34,241 nt of DNA from assembly GCA_021788645.1 (NCBI GenBank), contig JAJYKK010000031.1, forward strand, positions 1 through 34,241, given 5' to 3'. The DNA is from Pseudomonadota bacterium (GTDB lineage Bacteria > Pseudomonadota > Gammaproteobacteria > Burkholderiales > JAKAFK01). A program made the translations under genes and the position numbers. The notes under the pieces were generated by a model, which saw only the letters and a list, made by a program, of their open reading frames with translations, was not told the DNA's origin and ran no database searches. Shown here in pieces: positions 1 to 8,323 of this stretch; the first letter of the stretch is position 1, and every line of letters begins with the position of its first letter.

Positions 1-1
1 C

Positions 2-862
2 CGGGTAGACTGGCCGACGGCCCGTTTCGAGGAGGTGATCGCGCGCGTCCAGGCGGGGGCCGATCAAGGGCGCTTTCAGCGGATGTGCATCTCCATGATC
101 ACCCATCCGGCATCGGACGCCGATACGCGCGTCTTGCTGGCGCGCTGGGTCGCGGCACTGCCCGGGATTCCGGTGTCGATTCTCTCGAATCCCACGACCA
201 TGGCGCGCGAGGACCTGCTGGAACTGAAGGCGCTCGGCGCTGACATCTTCACGGTGGCCCTGGACGCAGTGACGCCGACCATCTTCGAGCGCACCCGGGG
301 CAAGACGGTGGATTCCCCGCATCGCTACGAGAAGTATTGGGAGGCCATCGGCTGGGCGGCCGAGATCTTTGGCCCGGAGAAGTTTGGTGCGCATTTGATT
401 TGCGGGATGGGGGAAACCGAACGCGAGATCCTGGAGACTTGCCAGCGCATCAAGGACATGGGCGGACACAACCACATGTTTGCGTTCTTCCCCGAGCGCG
501 GGTCGTTGATGGAGGAGTGGCCCCCGGTGGATCGGGGGCAGTGGCGGCGCGTGCAGCTGGCACGCTTCCTCATCGATTATGCGGGGGGAGACGTGGCAGG
601 AATGGCCTTCGACCACGCGGGGCGAGTGACGGATTTCGGGGTGGACAAGGCGGCGCTTGAGGCCCTGATTGAGTCCGGAAAGCCCTTCCGGACGTCAGGA
701 TGCCCCGGCAGCCTCGATGAGGCGGTCTCGGCCTGCAATCGCCCTTATGGCGATTCTACGCCGACGGATATCCTGTCCTTCCCGTTCGCGCTCGAGGCGC
801 CGGATGTCGCGGCGGTCAGGCGCCAGATGGCGGGCGAGGACGTAGGCGCGGGGTTTTTCTAG
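2..862 (+). CDS. LipS2-like radical SAM protein, lipoyl/biotin synthase family (5' end missing)
   Basis: The reading frame is open from the first bases of the window, so the N-terminus and the radical SAM CxxxCxxC cluster lie outside it. What remains is the later TIM-barrel part of a biotin/lipoyl-synthase-like radical SAM protein. It contains a GMGETE segment, the usual glycine-rich turn of this barrel, and a C-terminal SGCPG...ACNRPYGD motif resembling the tail of biotin-synthase relatives. LipS1 and LipS2 are known as a two-protein lipoyl synthase that inserts sulfur into octanoyl groups; in sulfur oxidizers their genes lie near sHdr genes. The lipoate ligase gene about 7.4 kb downstream fits this. 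LipS2 rather than LipS1 is my best guess from the C-terminus only. A generic BioB-like protein is the alternative. Confidence 0.6.
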   Translation, partial: RVDWPTARFEEVIARVQAGADQGRFQRMCISMITHPASDADTRVLLARWVAALPGIPVSILSNPTTMAREDLLELKALGADIFTVALDAVTPTIFERTRGKTVDSPHRYEKYWEAIGWAAEIFGPEKFGAHLICGMGETEREILETCQRIKDMGGHNHMFAFFPERGSLMEEWPPVDRGQWRRVQLARFLIDYAGGDVAGMAFDHAGRVTDFGVDKAALEALIESGKPFRTSGCPGSLDEAVSACNRPYGDSTPTDILSFPFALEAPDVAAVRRQMAGEDVGAGFF

Positions 863-969
863 CGCGCCTGGCGGGGGTGAACGGCAGGTTGAGGGTGCTG
901 CCGCCGCGATCGGTGCCCCGGGGAACGCCGAGCCGAATACCGGCGGGTGGTACGGCGCCGAGGCGGGAT

Positions 970-2460
970 TCAGCCGGCCTTCTCGGCCTCGCTCGCCAGG
1001 GCCGCAGGCGCCTGGGGGGCCTGAGGCGGCGATGGCGCCTCATGCGATTCCCCGAAATACTTCTGCTCGGCGAGGGCCTCATAGAGCGGGGGCGTGAAGA
1101 ACCGTGCGACCCAACTGCTCACCAAGGCGCTGGCCATGAGGGGAATCACGAGCCCGCCGCCATTGACCATCTCCATGACGATCACGAAGGACGTCAGCGG
1201 GGATTGGGTCACCGCCGCGAGGTAGCCGACCATGCATACCGCGACGAGCGCGGGCTGGGGATATCGGCCGAACCAGAGGGCCATCCAGTGGCCGAACCCG
1301 GCGCCCACCGACAGGGACGGCGAGAATAGGCCGCCGGGGATGCCGATGATGTAGGAAAGCACGGTCGTGACGAGCTTCGCCAGCGGATAATACCAGCCGA
1401 CCTGGGAGCCCTGGTTCATGAGCAGGTGGCGGGCCTGGTCGTACCCGCTGCCCCAGGTCTGTCCCCCGAGCGCAACCCCGATGATGGCGACCATAAGTCC
1501 GAGCCCGGCGCCCCAAAGCAGGGGGGATCGTGACCGCCATGCCAGAAATGCTCGCGGAATCCAGCGCGCCGGCCGCAATAGGGCCAAGTTGAAGAGTGCC
1601 CCGGCGACCCCGCACAGCAGGGAGGCCACGATGACCGGCACCGAGAAGCCGATCGGGTAGAGGTCGGGGGCGCTGATCTGGCCGAAGTAGAGGTAATTGC
1701 CCGCCAGCGCCAGGGACATGAGCCCGGAGAAGATGATGCTGGTGATCAGCACGCCGTTGGTCCGCACTTCGAAGCTTCGGCTCAATTCTTCGATCGCGAA
1801 CAGGATGCCGGCAAGGGGCGTGTTGAAGGCGGCCGACAAGCCGGAGGCGGCGCCGGCGAGCAGGAGGAGACGCTCGGTGGGCACAGAGACACGCGGAAAG
1901 AAGCGGCGCATCATGTACATGACCGATGCGCCGATGTGCACGGTAGGGCCTTCCCGCCCGATCGTGAGGCCGCCCAGCAGGCCCAGCAGGCCCATGGCGA
2001 TCTTGCCGATAATGATGCGCAGGCCGAACAGACCGTCGATGCGTGCAGGGTCGCGCGGGGCATGGATCGCCCCGATGACTTGGGGGATGCCGCTTCCCTC
2101 GCTGCCCTTGAACCATCTCGCGGTGAGCCAGGCGCCCCCCGCCGCGAGCGCGGGCGTGATGAGGAAGGCAAGCCAGGGGCGCCCGGCAATCCCATCCAGA
2201 AAGAGGGCCGAGGCGTCGTTGCTCCAGTTGGCGAAAAGCACCCCGAGCAGGCCGACGATGAGCGAGCCCACCCATAAGACGCCAAATCGCAGCCACGTGC
2301 GGCGAAGGTGCCGGCGTGCGAGCCGCAGCAGCGCCACGAGGTGATGGGCGATGGCGTGCAGGATTTGCGTGTAGGCGTAGCGTTGAGGCACGATCAGCAG
2401 AGGCCGATAGCGTGATTCCCCGTGTGGTGGCCACGATGGAGCACACGCCGGGCGACCCAT
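970..2460 (-). CDS. clcA: CLC-family chloride/proton exchanger
   Basis: This 496-residue polytopic membrane protein has the CLC signatures in order: GSEGSGIP at about residues 119-126, GREGP at 168-172 with the gating glutamate E170, FNTPLAGILFAIEE ending at the proton glutamate E225, GGLFSPS in the second half, and PPLYEAL with the conserved chloride-coordinating tyrosine near the C-terminus. Keeping both glutamates argues for a Cl-/H+ exchanger rather than a passive channel. There is no C-terminal CBS pair, so it is the short bacterial type. In enterobacteria such exchangers support extreme acid resistance, which would suit an acid-producing sulfur oxidizer (inference). The first 40 residues are poorly conserved, so the true start could be internal. 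The gene is convergent with the radical SAM gene. Confidence 0.9.
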   Translation of the reverse strand: MGRPACAPSWPPHGESRYRPLLIVPQRYAYTQILHAIAHHLVALLRLARRHLRRTWLRFGVLWVGSLIVGLLGVLFANWSNDASALFLDGIAGRPWLAFLITPALAAGGAWLTARWFKGSEGSGIPQVIGAIHAPRDPARIDGLFGLRIIIGKIAMGLLGLLGGLTIGREGPTVHIGASVMYMMRRFFPRVSVPTERLLLLAGAASGLSAAFNTPLAGILFAIEELSRSFEVRTNGVLITSIIFSGLMSLALAGNYLYFGQISAPDLYPIGFSVPVIVASLLCGVAGALFNLALLRPARWIPRAFLAWRSRSPLLWGAGLGLMVAIIGVALGGQTWGSGYDQARHLLMNQGSQVGWYYPLAKLVTTVLSYIIGIPGGLFSPSLSVGAGFGHWMALWFGRYPQPALVAVCMVGYLAAVTQSPLTSFVIVMEMVNGGGLVIPLMASALVSSWVARFFTPPLYEALAEQKYFGESHEAPSPPQAPQAPAALASEAEKAG

Positions 2461-2893
2461 GGGAGATCATGTTGTGCAGCGAAAGGCGGCAGCCCTGAGT
2501 TTAACATCCGATGATGACGGCGCCAACACGAGGTCTCCGCGGCCATCCGGTCGCCCCGGGCGTAGGCCTGCGAACGGCCGCGATCGCTTGCCGACGGGCG
2601 CTCGGTAAAGGCGGGTCGCGCGGGGTGCTTGACATTGCGTTCATCCCTTATGCGGCATGATTGGGATCGATTAAGAAATATTTTCGATGGATAGAAAAGT
2701 TTTGTCGCAAGATTGCAACAAATTTCTGATCACAAGGGCTGAATACCCTTGCGGCCCTTACTGTTTCGTGTATCATGACCCCCACAGAAACGCTTGGCGC
2801 CGGCCAAAAAGCGTCACGTCCGTAGCTGCAAATAACCATGATTATAAGTGGCAAATCTCTAAAACAAATCCACAGGCTGGAGGAAGATTCTCG
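2461..2893. other. Intergenic region between clcA and the first fadL-like gene
   Basis: This 433-nt region separates two divergent genes. Its 3' half is distinctly AT-richer than the surroundings, as expected for a promoter region. It holds a sigma70-like promoter for the fadL-like gene (listed separately), a lone TTGACA at 2629-2634 without a convincing -10 box, and a GGAGGA ribosome binding site at 2879-2884. I see no convincing protein or RNA gene in it. Confidence 0.6.
2749..2776 (+). promoter_or_regulatory. Predicted sigma70 promoter for the fadL-like gene
   Basis: TTGCGG at 2749-2754 and TATCAT at 2771-2776 are separated by 16 bp. They lie about 118 bp before the start codon at 2894, giving a leader of roughly 110 nt. 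The assignment rests only on the match to consensus and the AT-rich setting. Confidence 0.45.
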
Positions 2894-4183
2894 ATGAAAA
2901 TCAGAACATTGGTAGGGAGCTTGGCGTTCGCGGGCTTGATCGTTCCGGGCATTGCGTCGGCGACGGACGGCTATTTTTCGCATGGCTACGGCATGAAGGC
3001 GGCCGGCATGGGCGGTGCATCGCTGGCGATTGCCGATGACGCGATGGGCGGCGCCAATAACCCGGCCAGCATGGTGTTTGCCGGCGATCGGCTGGACCTC
3101 GGCCTGACCATCTTCAGCCCGCACCGCAGCGCGAGCCGTACCGGATCGTGCGGTGCCGGCTATCCGTGCAATGCCTATGGCGCAGGGGCGTTCGACAATT
3201 CCACGAACAGCGGAAGCAACATCTTCTATGTCCCAGAGCTCGGGTATAACCACATGCTGGCTTCCAACATGTCGGTAGGTGTGACGATCTACGGCAATGG
3301 CGGCATGAATACCGACTATCCGGGCGGTACCGATGCGGGCGGCCACGCGAACATGCTCGGCGGCACGACGGGGCTTGGGGTCGACCTCCAGCAGTTGATC
3401 ATCGCCCCCACCTTCGCATACAAGTTCAACGCCAACAATGCGATCGGCATTTCGCCCCTGTTCGGCTATCAGATGTTCGCGGCCAGTGGGCTCCAGGGAT
3501 TTTCCGGTTACTCGAGCAGTCCGAGCAACCTGACCAACAACGGCCATGACACATCGACCGGGTGGGGCGTGCGCGTGGGGTGGATGGGTAAAGTCACCGA
3601 CAGGCTGAGTTTGGGAGCTGCCTATGCATCCAAGATGGATATGAGCAGTTTCAATAAGTATCAAGGCTTGTTTGCGGACGGTGGGAAGTTCGACATTCCC
3701 GAGAATTATGGCGTGGGTCTCGCCTACAAGATCACGCCGCAAGCGCTCGTGGCACTAGACTATATGCGCATTAACTATAGCCAAGTGGGCTCCATCGGCG
3801 ACCAAAGCACCAGTGTCCTCTTCGCGGGAACCAAACTCGGCGCAAGCGGTGGCCCCGGTTTCGGGTGGTCGGATGTGAACGTCTGGAAACTCGGTTTCGA
3901 GTATGCCTTGAACGACCAGTGGACTTTGCGGGCCGGCTACAATCACAGCGACAACCCGATTCAGGCGAGCAATGTCGTGTTCAACATCCTGGCCCCCGGT
4001 GTCGTCCAGGACCACTATACCCTGGGCGCGACCTACAAGGTGACCAAGGCCTCCGAAATCACCGCCGCGTACATGCACGCCATGCAGAACTCCGTGACCG
4101 GGCCCGATCCCGTATTCGGCGGCACGGATACCATCAAGATGTATGAGGACTCGTTCGGCGTGGCCTACGACGTGAAGTTCTGA
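2894..4183 (+). CDS. FadL/TodX-family outer-membrane channel, copy 1
   Basis: This is a 429-residue secreted beta-barrel protein. A signal peptide ends at about residue 23 (SIASA-type site before TDG). The mature N-terminus carries the FadL hallmarks: a GMGGAS turn at 38-43 and the NPA motif at 56-58 of the plug domain. The rest shows alternating aromatic/glycine strands and ends in KF, fitting an outer-membrane barrel. FadL relatives move hydrophobic molecules such as fatty acids and aromatics by lateral diffusion. In sulfur oxidizers they are suspected carriers of elemental sulfur, which is unproven here. The start at 2894 follows GGAGGA by 9 nt and gives a proper signal peptide. A strong terminator follows. 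The second copy (6389) has the same plug layout, which suggests duplication or a related substrate. Confidence 0.88.
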   Translation: MKIRTLVGSLAFAGLIVPGIASATDGYFSHGYGMKAAGMGGASLAIADDAMGGANNPASMVFAGDRLDLGLTIFSPHRSASRTGSCGAGYPCNAYGAGAFDNSTNSGSNIFYVPELGYNHMLASNMSVGVTIYGNGGMNTDYPGGTDAGGHANMLGGTTGLGVDLQQLIIAPTFAYKFNANNAIGISPLFGYQMFAASGLQGFSGYSSSPSNLTNNGHDTSTGWGVRVGWMGKVTDRLSLGAAYASKMDMSSFNKYQGLFADGGKFDIPENYGVGLAYKITPQALVALDYMRINYSQVGSIGDQSTSVLFAGTKLGASGGPGFGWSDVNVWKLGFEYALNDQWTLRAGYNHSDNPIQASNVVFNILAPGVVQDHYTLGATYKVTKASEITAAYMHAMQNSVTGPDPVFGGTDTIKMYEDSFGVAYDVKF

Positions 4184-4230
4184 CGTTCGGCACGAGACGA
4201 CTTGTCCGAGTAGCGAAGGAAAGGCATCAG

Positions 4231-4267
4231 GGGCTGAAGGCGAAAGACGCCTTCAGCCCTTCTTGCT
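4231..4267 (+). terminator. Rho-independent terminator after fadL-like gene 1
   Basis: A perfect 12-bp stem (4231-4242 with 4248-4259) closes a 5-nt AAAGA loop and is followed by TTCTTGCT. It lies 47 bp after the stop codon of the first fadL-like gene and 55 bp before the next start. The downstream DUF302-like genes therefore either have their own promoter or depend on read-through. Confidence 0.85.
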
Positions 4268-4321
4268 ATGGATGCGGCGCCCGCTTGCCGCTTCATCCGA
4301 AAAAACGTCGTGGAGGCGACA

Positions 4322-5242
4322 ATGAAAATGACCCTTAAGACTCTCTGTGTTCTGGCCCTTGGACTGGCCACGGCGGCCGGCGCCCAGGCCGGCGAGCTGT
4401 TGAAGCCCTTCATCCTGGCATCGAATGCCCCCGGCAACATGGCGGCGGAAGTCGCCCAGACCAAGGCGGCTCTGCAGAAAGCCGGCTTCACCATTGCGGG
4501 CGCCTACTCGCCTTATGCGGGCGCTACCGTCGTGTGCGTGACCAATCCCGAGATGCTGCACAATGCGACCCTGTCGCCGATGGGCGGGTTCGGCGCCGCG
4601 GAGCGGGTGGCGCTCACCCAGGTGGGGTCGAACATCCAGATCTCCTACGTGAACCCGGTGTACATGGCCAACGCCTACCGCATGAAGGACACGCTGGGAC
4701 CGGTCGCGGCCAAGCTCAAGGCGGCGCTTGGGGATGAACGGGCGTTCGGCGCCCATGGCCTCACCGCCTCACAGTTGCGGCACTACCACTACATGTTCGG
4801 CATGGAATACTTCACCGATCCCTCGGTGCTGGCCACCTATCCCAGCCATCAAGCGGCGGTCGATGCCGTGCAGGCCAATCTGCGCGCGGGCAAGGGCGGT
4901 GTCTCGGAGGTTTACCGGATCGACATTCCAGGCGCCCAGCAGACGGAATTCGGGGTCGCCATGCGCGCCGGGCCGGGGGGCAACAAGAGCATGGACGACC
5001 ATTACATCATGAGCGAGATCGACTTCAAGCCCATCAAATCGACGGCCCATCTGCCCTATGAGATGCTGGTCGACGGCAAGAAGGTCCTCGCGCTTTACGC
5101 CCGCTTCCGCATCGCCATCGATTTTCCAGACCTCGCGATGATCGGCGCGCACAGCTTCGTGAACATCATGAGTTCACCCGAGGCCATTCGCAAGGCGCTG
5201 GTCATCGCGGCTGGGGGCAAGGAACACAATAGCGTGTTCTAA
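4322..5242 (+). CDS. Secreted two-domain DUF302-like protein, copy 1
   Basis: This 306-residue protein has a signal peptide (cleavage near AQA, residue 23) and two DUF302/TT1751-like halves. The first half contains LQKAGFTIAGAYSPY followed by VVCVTNPEML and a VNPVYMANAYR strand. The second contains LPYEMLVDGKKVLALYARFR and SSPEAIRKAL. DUF302 is a small alpha/beta fold of unknown function. The start at 4322 follows GGAGG; an upstream in-frame ATG at 4268 would sit inside the terminator and spoil the signal peptide. The downstream neighbour is a paralogue with the same layout and both are flanked by fadL-like genes, so a periplasmic role with the hydrophobic cargo of those channels is plausible but inferred. 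The family call is by motif resemblance, not by search. Confidence 0.7.
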   Translation: MKMTLKTLCVLALGLATAAGAQAGELLKPFILASNAPGNMAAEVAQTKAALQKAGFTIAGAYSPYAGATVVCVTNPEMLHNATLSPMGGFGAAERVALTQVGSNIQISYVNPVYMANAYRMKDTLGPVAAKLKAALGDERAFGAHGLTASQLRHYHYMFGMEYFTDPSVLATYPSHQAAVDAVQANLRAGKGGVSEVYRIDIPGAQQTEFGVAMRAGPGGNKSMDDHYIMSEIDFKPIKSTAHLPYEMLVDGKKVLALYARFRIAIDFPDLAMIGAHSFVNIMSSPEAIRKALVIAAGGKEHNSVF

Positions 5243-5263
5243 GGCGCCACCTCATTGGACTTG

Positions 5264-5290
5264 CCCGGACGCGCGCGGTGGGCGTCCGGG
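5264..5290 (+). promoter_or_regulatory. Hairpin between the two DUF302-like genes
   Basis: A 9-bp GC-rich inverted repeat (5264-5272 with 5282-5290) closes a 9-nt loop and has no T-run after it. It lies between the stop of the first paralogue and the ribosome binding site of the second. It could be an mRNA-stabilising or processing element that sets the ratio of the two proteins. I do not think it is a terminator. Confidence 0.35.
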
Positions 5291-5314
5291 GCCACTTCGG
5301 CAGAAGGGGGAAAG

Positions 5315-6211
5315 ATGATGAAGCAGCTCCTGGTCTGGATAGCGGTGATGGTGTGGGCGCCGGCGGCCTTTGCGGTAAGCCCCTATGTGGTGGCCAACCA
5401 CGTGGCGCCCGGCTCGGTCCGCTCGGTGATGGCGCAGGTGGAAGCGAAGCTCACCCGCGCCGGGTTCCGGGTTGTTGGGCGCTATACCCCGGCGGGACTT
5501 CCGCAATACGGCACGGTGGTCGTGACCGATCAAGGGATTCTCAACGCCATCAGCGCGATGGGCGGTTCCACGATCGTGGGCGCGGGTCTGCGCGTGGGCG
5601 TCGAAAGCGACGGCACGGTGACCTACGAGAACCCGGACTATTGGCTGCGCGCGTACTTCCGCCGCCAGTTCCCGACGGCCCAGGCCGCCGTGGCGGCGGC
5701 ATCGAATGCCTTGGCCCGGGCGCTGGGACGGGTCCGGTACTTCGGCGGCGACGTGTCGGCCTCGGATCTGCCCGATTATCGCTACATGATCGGCATGGAG
5801 CGATTCGATGACGAGAAGGATCAGCTCAAGACCTACCCGAGCTTCGCGGCGGCCGTGGCGGCGGTCAATGCCAATCTGGCCAAGGGCGTTGACCATGTGT
5901 CGAAGGTCTATGAGGTGAGCCTCCCGGCCCGCGCCATCGCGGTGTTCGGGGTGGCGATGAACGGTCCTCGCTCGTCGGGCGAGGCTTGGTGGATCAAGAA
6001 GATCGGCGCCGATCACATTGCGGCGCTGCCATGGGAGATCTATGTCGTCGGGCCGCGGGTCTATGCCCTCTATGGCCGCTACCGCATCGCGCTTGGCTGG
6101 CCCTCTCTCGGGATGGGCACCTTCATGGAGATCAGTTCGGCGCCCGATGACGTGCTGGAAACGCTCACGGCCGTCGCAGGCGGCGTGTACGAGAAGTCGA
6201 GCGCCTTCTAG
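5315..6211 (+). CDS. Secreted two-domain DUF302-like protein, copy 2
   Basis: This 298-residue protein is a paralogue of the preceding gene product. It has a signal peptide (AFA site at about residue 20), LTRAGFRVVGRYTPAG, VVVTDQGILNAIS and a YENPDYWLRAYFR strand. The later part has LPWEIYVVGPRVYALYGRYR and the same C-terminal ending, with KSSAF here against HNSVF in copy 1. Both copies share a YMIGMERF/YMFGMEYF segment and a TYPS....AVDAV/AVAAV segment in mid-protein, showing they arose by duplication. The start at 5315 follows GGGGGAAAG, and 72 bp separate it from the upstream stop, so co-transcription is likely. The conserved pair suggests two subunits or two substrates in the periplasm. 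Biochemical function is unknown. Confidence 0.7.
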   Translation: MMKQLLVWIAVMVWAPAAFAVSPYVVANHVAPGSVRSVMAQVEAKLTRAGFRVVGRYTPAGLPQYGTVVVTDQGILNAISAMGGSTIVGAGLRVGVESDGTVTYENPDYWLRAYFRRQFPTAQAAVAAASNALARALGRVRYFGGDVSASDLPDYRYMIGMERFDDEKDQLKTYPSFAAAVAAVNANLAKGVDHVSKVYEVSLPARAIAVFGVAMNGPRSSGEAWWIKKIGADHIAALPWEIYVVGPRVYALYGRYRIALGWPSLGMGTFMEISSAPDDVLETLTAVAGGVYEKSSAF

Positions 6212-6325
6212 CCGCTCTCGCCCGGGGCCCCGCGCCTTCTTCCCGGACGCAGCACACGCAGGTGCGGGCGCGAGGACGGCTAAAGCCGGAATGCCCCGCA
6301 CCGCATGATCGAGAACGTAAGCATG

Positions 6326-6356
6326 GGCTGCGATCTCCTGACGCAGCCTTTTTTTT
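6326..6356 (+). terminator. Rho-independent terminator or attenuator before fadL-like gene 2
   Basis: GGCTGCG (6326-6332) pairs perfectly with CGCAGCC (6342-6348) around a 9-nt loop, followed by eight T residues (6349-6356). It is 115 bp after the upstream stop but only 32 nt before the next start codon. It ends the DUF302-like transcript and may also control read-through into the second fadL-like gene. Confidence 0.85.
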
Positions 6357-6388
6357 ATGACGAACGGCAGCAATTCTTTAGAAGAGAC

Positions 6389-7828
6389 ATGAACTACAAG
6401 ACGATGATGCGGGCCCTTTTGTGGGCCGGCGTGTGCCTGCCCGGACTCGCACACGCAACCGACGGGATGGACATGGAGGGATACGGCGCCATTGCGGCAG
6501 GCATGGGCGGCGCATCGATGGCGTATGACAATGGGACAGCCGCGATGATGAACAACCCGGCCACCCTGGGACTCATGAAAAAGGGGAACCGGTTCGATCT
6601 TGCCTATGGGTTCCTCGGCCCGGATGTGAAGTCCTCGGCGGGCGGCCACTCCTCGAGCTCGCGCTCGGATGCCTTCTCCATGCCGGCGGTGGGCTTCATG
6701 CACAAGTCGGGCGCCGTGGCCTTTGGCGCGGGGGTGTACGGCCAGGGCGGCATGGGCACGGATTACGATTCCGGGTCGATCTTCGCCAATCCGGCAAACC
6801 AGTCGCCTTCCCCCGGGCTTGAGAACATGTCCGCGCTCTCGGTGGGGCGCGTCATTTTCCCGGTGACCTACGACGTCAACTCGCGCCTGATCGTCGGGGG
6901 CTCCCTGGATTACGTGTGGATGGGCTTGAACCTCAAGATGGCGCTGTCCGGCAGCCAGTTTCTCGACATGATGCCCGGCGGCAGCCAAACCTACGGGCAG
7001 GCGAGCGGAAGTCTCGTCAGTGCCTTCCAGGGCGCGGTGGCGGGGGGAATGATGAACCCCGCCAATCCGGTCAATTGGGGCTATTATGACTTCGCGAACG
7101 GCAGCAAGTACACCGGGCAGGCGAATTCCACCGGGTATGCCGGCAAGATCGGCATCCTTTTCAAGGTGAACGACCGGCTATCCGTCGGGGCCATGTACCA
7201 GAGCAAGACGCGGGTTGGCGACATGAGCGCGAATCAGGCGACGGTCTCGTTCAATGCCAATGTGAGCAATGGTGGCGGCGGCTATACCGCAACCACCATT
7301 CCCGTGGCGGGCAAGATCGCGGTGCGCGACTTCCAGTGGCCCCAGACCGTCGGGGTGGGACTTGCCTACCGTCCCTCGGAGCGCTGGCTGGTGGTGGCCG
7401 ACTACAAATGGATCAACTGGGCGAATGTCATGCAAAACTTCCGCATGACCTTCACCGCCAACAGCAGCCAACCCAATGCCGCGGCGGCGCCGTTCGCGGG
7501 CAAGGTGCTGGACTCCAGCCTGTACCAGCGCTGGAAGAACCAGAACGTGGTGGAATTGGGGGCAGCCTATCGGCTGACCGGGGTCGTGACGTTGCGCGGC
7601 GGCGTCAATGTGGCCAACAACCCGGTGCCCGACAAGTATGAGAATCCGTTGTTTCCTGCCACGATCCGCAATCAGGTGACCGCCGGGCTTGGATTCCGCT
7701 TGAGCAAGGCCTCCAGCGTCGACCTCGCGGCAACCTATGCGCCCCAGGTCTCGGTGACCGATGGCCAGGGGATCACGACGACCCACAGCCAGCATAATTT
7801 CCAGGCGCTCTACACCTATCTCTTCTAG
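6389..7828 (+). CDS. FadL/TodX-family outer-membrane channel, copy 2
   Basis: This 479-residue outer-membrane barrel has a signal peptide ending at AHA (residue 23) before TDG, a GMGGAS turn at 38-43 and an NPAT motif at 56-59, the same plug layout as copy 1. It ends in a YTYLF terminal strand with C-terminal phenylalanine, the usual signal for barrel insertion. It is about 50 residues longer than copy 1, with longer Ser/Gly- and Asn-rich stretches that look like loops. The start at 6389 follows AGAAGAG. The expected substrate is a hydrophobic small molecule; sulfur is a guess from the lipoate and DUF302 neighbours. A terminator-like hairpin sits immediately upstream, so expression may be set separately from the DUF302-like pair. 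Confidence 0.88.
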   Translation: MNYKTMMRALLWAGVCLPGLAHATDGMDMEGYGAIAAGMGGASMAYDNGTAAMMNNPATLGLMKKGNRFDLAYGFLGPDVKSSAGGHSSSSRSDAFSMPAVGFMHKSGAVAFGAGVYGQGGMGTDYDSGSIFANPANQSPSPGLENMSALSVGRVIFPVTYDVNSRLIVGGSLDYVWMGLNLKMALSGSQFLDMMPGGSQTYGQASGSLVSAFQGAVAGGMMNPANPVNWGYYDFANGSKYTGQANSTGYAGKIGILFKVNDRLSVGAMYQSKTRVGDMSANQATVSFNANVSNGGGGYTATTIPVAGKIAVRDFQWPQTVGVGLAYRPSERWLVVADYKWINWANVMQNFRMTFTANSSQPNAAAAPFAGKVLDSSLYQRWKNQNVVELGAAYRLTGVVTLRGGVNVANNPVPDKYENPLFPATIRNQVTAGLGFRLSKASSVDLAATYAPQVSVTDGQGITTTHSQHNFQALYTYLF

Positions 7829-7834
7829 GCGCGG

Positions 7835-7880
7835 GGGGCGCATCGGCGCCGCGGGATGACTTGCCGTCGCGCCCCTTTTT
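7835..7880 (+). terminator. Possible weak terminator after fadL-like gene 2
   Basis: GGGGCGC (7835-7841) can pair with GCGCCCC (7869-7875), followed by TTTTT (7876-7880). The 27-nt loop is large, although it contains further GC-rich sequence able to fold. It lies just after the barrel gene stop and 36 bp before the next start. I regard it as a leaky terminator at best. Confidence 0.4.
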
Positions 7881-7915
7881 GGCCAAACTGAAATTTTCGG
7901 CGGCAGGTGGGTGCG

Positions 7916-8323
7916 ATGAAGCCGATGGCCATCACCGATGTGGGGCGGCTCAAGAACGAGCTCAACAAGTACAAGAAGGGAAAGAAGCTCGACATCCGGC
8001 ATTTCAATCAAGCGGCGCGCCTGGCCTGGCTGGGAAAAATCACGCTGGCGCCGCTCGATCCCCAGGATCCCCAGTGCCAGGCGTATTTGCTCCATCTCGC
8101 GTATCCGGAAGGCTTGGGCGCCCACCTGATCGACCTCGATGAGGACCTCATGAACCAGATCCACGTGCTGGACGGCGAGCAGGCTCGATACCTGGCGGAG
8201 ATCCTGAAGCAGGGCGTGGAGGACCGGGCGGGCGAGCTCTCGCGCCTCGCCCGGCGTGACTTCTACTTGGAAAAATTCTTCCGCTCGGAGGCCTCGGGTC
8301 CGCCCGAGAATGGGGGTGGCTGA
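7916..8323 (+). CDS. Unknown small cytoplasmic protein upstream of the lipoate ligase
   Basis: This 135-residue soluble protein has no signal peptide or membrane segment. The N-terminus is Lys-rich (NKYKKGKKLD at about 14-23), the middle has a conserved-looking HLAYPEGLGAHLIDLDEDL stretch, and the C-terminal third is predicted helical. I do not recognise a family. The start at 7916 is chosen for its AGGTGG site 5 nt upstream; a GTG at 7907 would add three residues. Its 3' end overlaps the lipoate ligase gene by 14 bp, so the two are probably translationally coupled and may work together. Small unknown genes also occur inside sHdr clusters of sulfur oxidizers, but I cannot show homology to those. 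Confidence 0.75.
   Translation: MKPMAITDVGRLKNELNKYKKGKKLDIRHFNQAARLAWLGKITLAPLDPQDPQCQAYLLHLAYPEGLGAHLIDLDEDLMNQIHVLDGEQARYLAEILKQGVEDRAGELSRLARRDFYLEKFFRSEASGPPENGGG

Noticed and set aside
2629-2634. Perfect TTGACA hexamer
   Set aside because: No acceptable -10 box lies 15-19 bp downstream; the pair at 2749-2776 is better.
5252-6988. Open frame of 578 codons on the minus strand
   Set aside because: It is antisense to a DUF302-like gene and fadL-like gene 2, both with signal peptides and ribosome binding sites.
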